From Actinomycetes bacterium (lineage in GTDB: Bacteria; Actinomycetota; Acidimicrobiia; Acidimicrobiales; SZUA-35), in contig JAAETV010000278.1 in NCBI GenBank assembly GCA_024227975.1, positions 1-5,272 on the forward strand: 5,272 bases of DNA, read 5' to 3'. This document shows positions 1-5,272 of this stretch, piece after piece. The position numbers and the translations under genes were made by a program. Position 1 is the first letter of the stretch, and the number at the start of each line of letters is the position of its first letter. The notes under the pieces were generated by a model, which did no database searches, had not been told where the DNA came from, and saw only the letters and a list, made by a program, of their open reading frames with translations.

Positions 1-345
1 ACCATCCACATCACCAACACCAGCCACCGAGACACCGAACCGGTCGCCGTCATCGAGGGGGCCGGTCAACCCACCGGTAGTAGACGAAATCTTCTGCTCC
101 GCCTTCACCGTGCCATCCGCGTTCAAAAACAACACATACACAGCACCCCGATTAGTCCCGCCATCATCATCGTGGTACGCACCGACCGCAATATCAACAA
201 TCCCGTCACCATCCAAATCACCAATCGAAGCCGTCGAAGCCCCGAAGTAGTCCGAGTCATCGAGGACGGCTGTCAACCCGCCAACGGTGTCGGAGATCTT
301 CTGCTCGGTGGCCACCGTGCCGTCAGAGGCGACAGTAATTGGGAG
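1..345 (-). other. Domain: FG-GAP array 3 (partial, 1.5 units)
   Basis: Residues 1643-1757 contain a leader (LPITVASDGTVAT), a full block-initial unit starting EQKISD at 306, and a second unit starting at 99 that is cut by the window edge inside its calcium loop (GDVDG). Phase and spacing match arrays 1 and 2. At least four more units and another block boundary would be expected beyond position 1 if the cassette pattern holds. Confidence 0.88.
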
Positions 346-3300
346 ATCCAAATAGTCCGGCTCACCATCCCAATCCGAATCCAACGCATCACGAGGATCA
401 CCATCACCATTCGGATCAGCGTTCTCCGCCGAAGTAAGGGTGCCGTCCCCGTCATCGTCGTTGTCGAGATAGTTCGGGGTCAGATCACCATCAGTATCCG
501 GACCCGGCGTAGTGGCCGGATCACCATCAAGATCAGTGTTGGCGTCCTCTTCTAGGTCGCACAATCCGTCTGAGTCGGAGTCCAGGCAGGCCAGGTTGAG
601 CACATACACAGCCCCCCTATCGGTGCCGCCATCATCATCCCAGTGGGCGCCGACCGCGATATCGACGATCCCGTCACCGTCGAGGTCACCCATCCCGGCC
701 ACCGACCGCCCGAAGTAGTCGGAGTCGTCGAGGGGGTCGGTGAGCCCACCATTGGTCGAGGAGATCTTCTGCTCGGCCTTGACCGTGCCGTCAGCGTTCA
801 AGAACAGCACATACACGGCCCCCCGATCGGATCCGCCATCATCGTCAACGTAGGCGCCGACCGCGATATCGGCGATCCCGTCACCATCAGCATCGCCAAC
901 CCCAGCCACCGAATAGCCGAACCGGTCGTTGTCGTCGAGGGGTCCTGCGAGGCCGCCTGTGACCGAGGAGATCTTCTGTTCGGCCTTGACGGTGCCATCG
1001 GCGTTTAGGAACAGGACATACACGGCACCCCGAGCCGAGCCGCCGTCATCATCTCCGTGGGTGCCAACCGTGACATCGACGATTCCGTCACCGTCGAGGT
1101 CACCAACACCGGCCACCGACTGCCCGAACCAGTCGTTGTTGTCGAGGGGGCCTGCAAGCCCACCAGTCGTGGAGGAGATCTTCTGTTCGGCCTTGACGGT
1201 GCCATCGGCGTTTAGGAACAGGACATACACGGCACCCCGAGCCGAGCCGCCGTCGTCATCGGTCGCAGCGCCGACCGCGATATCGGCGATTCCGTCACCG
1301 TCGAGGTCACCAACACCGGCCACCGATTGACCGAACTGGTCGTTGTTGTCGAGGGGGCCTGTGAGCCCGCCCGTTGTCGAGGAGATCTTCTGTTCGGCTT
1401 TGACGGTGCCGTCCGCGTTCAAGAACAGGACATACACGGCACCCCGGTCGGTGCCGCCGTCATCATCAAGGAAGGCACCGACCGCGATATCGGCGATTCC
1501 GTCACCATCGAGGTCGCCAACACCGGCCACCGAATAACCGAAGTAGTCGAGGTTGTCGAGGGGTCCCGTGAGCCCACCCGTGACCGACGAGATCTTCTGC
1601 TCGGCTTTAACGGTGCCATCCGCGTTTAGGAACAGGACATACACGGCGCCCCGGTCGGTGCCGCCATCATCGTCACCGTAGGCGCCGACCGCGACATCGA
1701 CGATCCCGTCACCATCGAGGTCGCCGATCGAAGCCGTCGCGGCACCGAACCAGTCGTAGTCGTCAAGGGGGCCTGTGAACCCGCCCGTGATGTCGGATAT
1801 CTTCTGCTCGCCACCAATCGTGCCGTCCGAGGCGACAGTGATCGGGAGGTCCAGATAGTCGGGTTGGCCGTCCCAATCGCTGTCGAGCGCGTCGCGGGGG
1901 TCGCCATCGGCGTTGGGGTCGGCGTTCTCCGCCGACGTGAGGGTGCCGTCACCGTCATCATCGGAATCCAAATAGTTGGGGGTCGTATCGCCGTCGGTGT
2001 CCGGACCCGGAGTTGTGGCCGGGTCACCATCGGCATCGGTGTTGGCATCCTCCTCCAGATCACACAAACCATCCGAATCCGAGTCCGAGCAGGAAAGGTC
2101 GAGTACATACACAGCACCCCGGGCGCTGCCACCGTCATCGTCCTGGTATGCGCCGATCATCAAACCGATCGTGCCGTCACCATCGAGATCACCGATCCCG
2201 GCTACAGACCGCCCGAAATAGTCGAGATTGTCGAGGGGCCCGGTCAACCCACCACTAGTAGACGAGATCTTCTGCTCAACCTTGACCGTGCCGTCTGTGT
2301 TCAAGAGCAGCACATAGGCGGACCCCCGTGTGCTGCCACCATCATCGTCGAGGTGGGAGCCGACCGCGATGTCGACGATCCCGTCACCATCGAGATCACC
2401 AATACCAGCCACCGAAATGCCGAAGTAGTCAGTGTCGTCGAGAGGCCCGGTCAAGCCCCCACTGACGGATGAGATCTTCTGCTCCGCTTTGACGGTGCCA
2501 TCAGCGTTGAGGAACAACACATACACAGCACCCCGATCCGCGCCACCATCATCATCAGCGTGGGCGCCCACCACGACATCGACGATCCCATCACCATCCA
2601 AATCACCAACCCCAGCCACCGAAATACCGAGGCGATCGGAGTCATCGAGAGGACCCGCCAACCCACCGGCAGCGGACGAGATCCTCTGCTCCCCCTTGAC
2701 GGTGCCATCAGCATTGAGGAACAACACATACACAGCACCCCGATCCGCGCCACCATCATCATCGCCGTAGGCGCCCACCACGACATCGACGATCCCATCA
2801 CCATCCAAATCACCAACCCCAGCCACCGAGACACCGAAGCTGTCGGAATCGTCGAGAGGGCCCGTCAACCCACCGGCAGTGGACGAGATCTTCTGCTCCG
2901 CTTTGACCGTGCCATCAGCATTCAAGAGCAGCACATAGACCGCGCCCCGGTCCGTGCCACCATCATCATCGCCGTGGGCCCCGACCGTGACATCGACGAT
3001 CCCGTCACCATCAAGGTCACCAACCCCAGCCACTGAGACACCGAACTTGTCCGAATCGGCGAGGGGGCCCGTCAACCCACCACTGATGGAGGAGATCTTC
3101 TGCTCCGCCTTGACCGTGCCGTCGGCATTCAAGAACAACACATACACAGCACCCCGCTCCGCGCCGCCATCATCATCAGCTTGGGCGCCGACAACAGCAT
3201 CGACGATCCCGTCACCATCAAGGTCACCAATCGAGGCGGCCGAGAACCCGAAATAATCGGAGTTGTCGAGAGTCGCAGTCAACCCACCAACAATGTCCGA

Positions 3301-5272
3301 GATCTTCTGCTCAGTGGCCACCGTCCCACCGGCAGAAGTAGTCGGGGCATCGAGGTAGTCAGGCTGTCCATCCCAATCCGAATCCAACGCATCTCGAGGA
3401 TCACCATCACTGTTCGGATCCGCGTTCTCCGCCGAGGTGAGGGTGCCATCGCCGTCATCGTCTGAGTCGAGATAGTTCGGGGTCGTATCACCATCAGTGT
3501 CGGGCCCCGGAGTCGTGGCGGGGTCGCCATCGAGATCGGTGTTGGCGTCCTCTTCCGAATCACACAAACCATCGCTATCGGAATCGGCACAGACCACCGT
3601 TGCGGCCAGCGAGAATTCTGATGTTGACCCGTATACGGGTCCGGCGGACTCCTCGGTTGCGGTAAGGGCAGTCACGTCGCCGGTGGCACCGCTGTAGGTG
3701 AGCTGGAACGACTCGGTGCCTGATCCGGTGTGACTGATCGTGGCCGCCGACTGGTACACCTCACCTTCGCCGTAGCCGGTGCCGTCGGCCCCGGACGGGT
3801 TGGTGAACACCTCGACCCGATAGTCGCCGGCTGGGGCATCGAGATCGAAGTCGACGGTGACCGTGCCCGCAGACTCAGCAGCGTCGGTGATGACGGGGAA
3901 GTTGAGCAACTCGTTCCCGCCAGTGTCGGCGTCACCTGCGTCGTTGGCGGTGACCGTACCGGCGTAGACATTGCTGACGTCGAGATCGATGCCAAGGCCC
4001 CCGTTGGCGAATATCGAGTTGCCGAGGATCGAGTTGTCGACGGAGGTGGCGCCTGCAATCGAGATCCCAGTGGAGGGAGAAGAGGTGGTGTTGGTGATGA
4101 GATTCCCCGCATTGGCAGCAACCCCTCCAATACGGTTTCCGCTAGAGCCCGACGAGAACGAGATGCTCGTGTCCTTGTTCGCCACCGGGCTCGTCCCTGC
4201 GGCGTCGGTACCGATCAGGTTGCCCTCGATCACCGAGTTGTTCGTACCGCTCCCCCAGATACCAGTATCAATGCTTCCGCCAATGGCATTGGCCGCCCCG
4301 GCCGACGTACCACCAATCTGATTACCGTCGGACTCCATCCAAATACCGGTGTCCTGAACGCCGGAAGCGGCGGCACGAGTCCCGGCGGCATCGAGGCCAA
4401 TGTAGTTGCCCTGTACGGTCGCCCCGTCACCCCGCAGCCTGACCCCAGCCCAGCCGTTCGCCGACACGATATTTCGACTGGCGGGATCCTCGCCGCCAAT
4501 GATCGCTCCGGTAGCACCAGACAGAACATCCACCCCGACGAGAACGCTCCCCGTACCCCGTTTGAACCCTGTCGCGTCGGTACCCAGATAGCTCCCGGTA
4601 ACCGTGTTGCCCGCACCCAAGGCGAGCTCGATGGCCGCATTGTCCGCGGTCGCACTCACGACCAGACCAGACAGCGTCGTCGGCCCAGCATCGACCCGAA
4701 GACCCCGGGTGACACCCGATCCGACGAGCTCGATCCGCAAGACGGCATCCGACGGGCTTGGTCGTGTCACCGTGTTCGGCGTGGCACCGGGCTGGCTATA
4801 GCCATCAATCGTCACCGGGGCAGTGATCGCCGGCAGATCAGAAGCGAACGCAATCCGGAACCAAGAATGAGACGTCAGGGGGTAGTCAGGATCGAAGTCA
4901 ACAATCGAACCGTCATCAACGGCGGTGACCGCCTCAACACTGAGCGACGAACCCGTACTGTCATCCTGATAGTAGAGGTGGTTCGGATCAGAAGTGGGAA
5001 TGTCGAAGTCGACGGCCTCGACAGTGGCCGAAGCGTTGGCTTCCTCGATGGCGGCCCGCAGGGTGCACTCGGGATCGCCCTCGCTGTTCGTACCCCCGGT
5101 ATCACACACACTGTCGCCGGGGGTGGCGTCAGACGAGTCGCCAGTCGAATTGACAACAACACTGCCCGTCAGATCAAGCACATACACGGCCCCCCGATTG
5201 GTGCCCCCGTCATCGTCATACTGGGCACCGACAACAAGACCGATAGTCCCGTCGCCATCAAGATCACCGACC
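1..5272 (-). CDS. Giant FG-GAP / TSP3 / CSLREA beta-helix surface protein (internal fragment, open at both ends)
   Basis: One reading frame is open across the whole window: translating every minus-strand codon from 5271 down to 1 gives 1757 residues with no stop and no frameshift. Domain order is a partial FG-GAP unit (residues 1-34), CSLREA segment and linker (38-145), parallel beta-helix (146-431), a beta-rich domain (432-560), then TSP3-like segment plus six FG-GAP units (561-1060), the same again (1061-1561), and a third cassette that runs off the window (1562-1757). The composition is very rich in Asp, Gly, Val and Thr. Only eight Cys occur, in four close pairs, which suits a folded extracellular protein. 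FG-GAP and TSP3 loops bind Ca2+ in known families, so a calcium-dependent adhesin or matrix protein is the likely role, but no ligand can be named. Start, signal peptide, ribosome binding site, anchor and stop all lie outside. The coding assignment is near certain; the function is inferred from domains. Confidence 0.96.
346..588 (-). other. Domain: TSP3-like calcium-binding segment, copy 3
   Basis: Residues 1562-1642 run from CLDSDSDGLCD to WDGEPDYLD, again 81 residues, with paired cysteines at residues 1562 and 1571. This copy has PDTDGDLTPNYLDNDDDGD where copies 1 and 2 have PDTDGDTTPNYLDSDDDGD, and Glu instead of Gln in WDGxPDYLD. It lies exactly 1503 bp from copy 2, which shows that the cassette continues to repeat toward the C-terminus. 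Confidence 0.88.
589..1848 (-). other. Domain: FG-GAP array 2, six 69-residue units
   Basis: Residues 1142-1561 contain units starting (EQK) at 1809, 1602, 1395, 1188, 981 and 774. The layout matches array 1: a block-initial unit with EQKISD and ASIGDLDGDG, four internal units, and a terminal unit ending VYVLNLA. Its terminal unit keeps IVD after the calcium loop, unlike array 1. The fifth unit has GDADGDG in place of GDLDGDG. Internal units 3 and 4 are especially alike at DNA level. The role is presumably the same as array 1: a calcium-binding propeller-like extracellular domain. Confidence 0.92.
965..1254 (-). repeat. 83-bp perfect direct repeat between adjacent FG-GAP units
   Basis: Positions 965-1047 are identical to 1172-1254, exactly 207 bp apart. 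The identity runs across synonymous sites and includes a TTTAGG string (a CTA leucine codon on the coding strand), which most other units lack. Flanking bases differ on both sides (964/1171 and 1048/1255). This suggests recent duplication or conversion between units 4 and 5 of array 2 and their neighbours. Confidence 0.85.
1849..2091 (-). other. Domain: TSP3-like calcium-binding segment, copy 2
   Basis: Residues 1061-1141 repeat copy 1: CSDSDSDGLCD, then EEDANTDADGDPATTPGP, LDSDDDGDG, NADGDPRDALDSD and WDGQPDYLD. The paired cysteines are residues 1061 and 1070. Differences from copy 1 are a handful of substitutions, such as Glu-Leu versus Glu-Ser after LCD and Asn-Ala versus Asn-Ser before DGDP. 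It sits between the last FG-GAP unit of array 1 and the first of array 2, making a rigid calcium-stabilised spacer likely. Confidence 0.88.
2092..3348 (-). other. Domain: FG-GAP array 1, six 69-residue units
   Basis: Residues 642-1060 hold six integrin-alpha-type FG-GAP units whose EQK/EQR starts fall at 3312, 3105, 2898, 2691, 2484 and 2277. Each unit reads EQKIS, a GGL turn, LDxxDxFG, the calcium loop GDLDGDGIVD, VGAxx, DDDGG, RGAVYVL and finally NADGTVKA. The leading segment is one residue shorter than in array 2. The first unit begins EQKISD rather than EQKISS and has SIGDLDGDG after an AA pair, a signature of block-initial units. The last unit has GTIGL in its loop and ends VYVLDLS. FG-GAP units pack as beta-propeller blades, with Ca2+ in the DxDxDG loops. 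Only the six-unit count differs from the seven of integrins. Confidence 0.92.
2489..2829 (-). repeat. 134-bp near-identical direct repeat between adjacent FG-GAP units
   Basis: Positions 2489-2622 match 2696-2829 at a 207-bp offset, with mismatches only at 2506, 2557, 2558 and 2562 (130 of 134 identical by direct comparison). The identity includes many third-codon positions. It is another sign of local repeat turnover, here inside array 1. Confidence 0.85.
3349..3591 (-). other. Domain: TSP3-like calcium-binding segment, copy 1
   Basis: Residues 561-641 (81 residues) start with CADSDSDGLCD and run through PDTDGD, LDSDDDGDG, NSDGDPRDALDSD and WDGQPDYLD. The repeated DxDxDG loops resemble thrombospondin type 3 repeats, where each loop binds Ca2+ and cysteines pair between loops. 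The two cysteines here (residues 561 and 570) have eight residues between them. The segment opens cassette 1. Copies 2 and 3 have the same length and nearly the same sequence. Confidence 0.88.
3592..3978 (-). other. Domain: beta-rich domain following the beta-helix
   Basis: Residues 432-560 include NDAGDADTGGNELLNFPVI, then GTVTVDFDLDAPAGDYRVEV, FTNPSGADGTGYGEGEVY, and finally TATEESPDPVYGSTSEFS. This string of motifs (NDxGDADTGxNxLxNFPV, a FxNPSGxxGxGxGE turn, and xSTSEFS) regularly follows CSLREA-linked beta-helices and probably forms an immunoglobulin-like sandwich. It contains no cysteine. It ends directly at the first TSP3-like segment, whose Cys is at 3589-3591. Confidence 0.75.
3979..4836 (-). 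other. Domain: right-handed parallel beta-helix
   Basis: Residues 146-431 start with LPAITAPVTIDGYSQPGATP, a hallmark entry to this class of beta-helix. Recurrent rung motifs follow: GSYLGTDATG (226-235), GNYIGLDAAG (288-297) and GNLIGTDAAG (350-359). Between them are the alternate-rung motifs IGGEDPASRNIVSANGWAGV, QIGGTSAGAANAIGG and NRIGGVAANAGNLI. The domain closes with NSILGNSIFANGGLGIDL (413-430), the typical last rung. The helix probably has about ten coils. Related folds occur in polysaccharide lyases and adhesins, but no lyase catalytic signature can be recognised, so a binding or structural role is more likely than an enzymatic one. At DNA level it has none of the 207-bp periodicity that surrounds it. 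Confidence 0.88.
4837..5031 (-). other. Linker between the CSLREA segment and the beta-helix
   Basis: Residues 81-145 include an acidic VEAVDFDIP strand, a YYQDDSTGS turn, DDGSIVDFDPDYP and SWFRIAF. In CSLREA/beta-helix proteins this stretch between the CTLRAAI motif and the conserved ITxPVTIDGYSQPG segment is commonly beta-structured and leads into the first rung. No catalytic motif is visible. It has no match to the FG-GAP or TSP3 repeats in this window. Confidence 0.6.
5032..5160 (-). other. Domain: CSLREA-type segment
   Basis: Residues 38-80 begin VVVNSTGDSSD, continue through PGDSVCD and GDPEC, and end in CTLRAAIEEANA. This closely matches the CSLREA motif (Cys-[ST]-Leu-Arg-x-Ala-Ile-x-x-Ala-Asn) found just before right-handed beta-helices in large bacterial secreted proteins. 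The two cysteines, residues 56 and 69, fit the paired pattern of that family and could form a disulphide. CSLREA segments are usually near the N-terminus of a protein, but here the segment follows an FG-GAP unit and is internal. It probably caps the beta-helix at 3979-4836. Confidence 0.85.
5170..5272 (-). other. Domain: C-terminal part of an FG-GAP repeat
   Basis: Residues 1-34 carry the calcium-loop motif GDLDGDG, then VVGAQ, a DDDGG acidic turn and RGAVYVLDL. These are the second half of the same 69-residue unit found downstream. The sequence GTIGL after the loop, and the ending VYVLDL instead of VYVLFLNADGTVKA, match the last unit of the array at 2092-3348. This fragment is therefore probably the last blade of a further FG-GAP array lying upstream of the window. 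Seeing the unit is direct; the upstream array is inference. Confidence 0.9.

Larger units (their letters stand above)
1..3312 (-). repeat. 207-bp tandem repeat (FG-GAP units), grouped in sixes
   Basis: The codon after the GDG of the calcium loop recurs at 3205, 2998, 2791, 2584, 2377 and 2170, then at 1702, 1495, 1288, 1081, 874 and 667, and again at 199. Within each group every step is exactly 207 bp, so no indel has accumulated in any unit. Between groups the step is 468 bp (207 plus 261), the extra being the TSP3-like segment plus leader. The conserved string agatcttctg marks most units. Confidence 0.95.
1..3591 (-). repeat. 1503-bp higher-order repeat (TSP3 segment plus six FG-GAP units)
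   Basis: Equivalent codons of successive cassettes are 1503 bp apart: block-initial calcium-loop codons at 3205, 1702 and 199. The TSP3 starts lie at 3591, 2091 and 588, steps of 1500 and 1503. The 3-bp difference is one codon missing from the leader of cassette 1 (12 rather than 13 residues between PDYLD and EQK). Two full copies and the start of a third are visible. Confidence 0.93.

Noticed and set aside
1626..2138. Minus-strand frames in other phases, such as 1626-2138, 2451-2834 and 3672-4130
   Set aside because: They overlap the 1757-codon frame out of phase, have low-complexity Ser/Thr/Arg/Met-rich translations, and match no domain. The main frame has clear domains throughout.
1864..2472. 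A 202-codon plus-strand reading frame, and similar plus-strand frames at 172-555, 643-1008, 929-1330, 2560-3036 and 3971-4321
   Set aside because: They lie antisense to the continuous minus-strand gene. Their sequences are the reverse reading of its Asp/Gly/Val codons (GAC, GGT and GTC read back as GTC, ACC and GAC). They repeat with the same 207-bp period and show no protein family.
1..3312. Regularly spaced direct repeats, possibly a CRISPR array
   Set aside because: The period is 207 bp, the similarity extends through the whole unit rather than a short repeat with unique spacers, and the unit is coding DNA for FG-GAP repeats.
3979..4836. Beta-helix domain as a pectate-lyase-like enzyme
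   Set aside because: The rungs are of the GNxIGTDAxG type common in CSLREA proteins. I could not recognise lyase catalytic or Ca2+-site motifs, so I do not call an enzyme.
4837..5160. An independent gene starting near the CSLREA segment, since that motif is usually N-terminal
   Set aside because: The frame is open straight through from the FG-GAP fragment at 5272. There is no stop, signal peptide, start codon with a ribosome binding site, or intergenic gap.

Overview
The window lies wholly inside one very large protein-coding gene on the minus strand. In the phase whose first full codon is 5271-5269, all 1757 codons are open. Neither the start nor the stop is inside the window, and there is no intergenic DNA, promoter, RNA gene or second gene. 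Residue numbers below count from the codon at 5271 (residue 1) to the codon at 1-3 (residue 1757). They are not numbers in the full protein.

From N- to C-terminus (right to left on the map), the protein contains: the end of an FG-GAP repeat (5170-5272); a CSLREA-type segment with its linker (4837-5160); a right-handed parallel beta-helix with GNxIGTDAxG-type rungs (3979-4836); a beta-rich domain that usually follows such helices (3592-3978); and then a repeating cassette. Each cassette is an 81-residue Asp-rich thrombospondin-type-3-like calcium-binding segment followed by six 69-residue FG-GAP units. Two cassettes are complete (2092-3591 and 589-2091) and a third begins (1-588). The small repeat has an exact period of 207 bp. 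The cassette has a period of 1503 bp, apart from one codon missing from the first.

This is the architecture of a giant extracellular, calcium-dependent surface or secreted protein, probably in adhesion or matrix binding. No ligand, signal peptide, anchor or secretion signal is visible because the ends are missing. The high G+C content and the CSLREA/beta-helix/FG-GAP combination fit an environmental bacterium. A marine or freshwater actinobacterium of the Acidimicrobiia type is one possibility, and Planctomycetota or Chloroflexota are others. The taxonomy is inference only.

The points of most interest are the nested repeat-of-repeats, the 524-residue beta-helix module placed exactly at a cassette boundary, six rather than seven FG-GAP units per array, hypervariable positions in an otherwise fixed repeat, and DNA-level signs of recent repeat homogenisation. 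I see no multi-gene system here.
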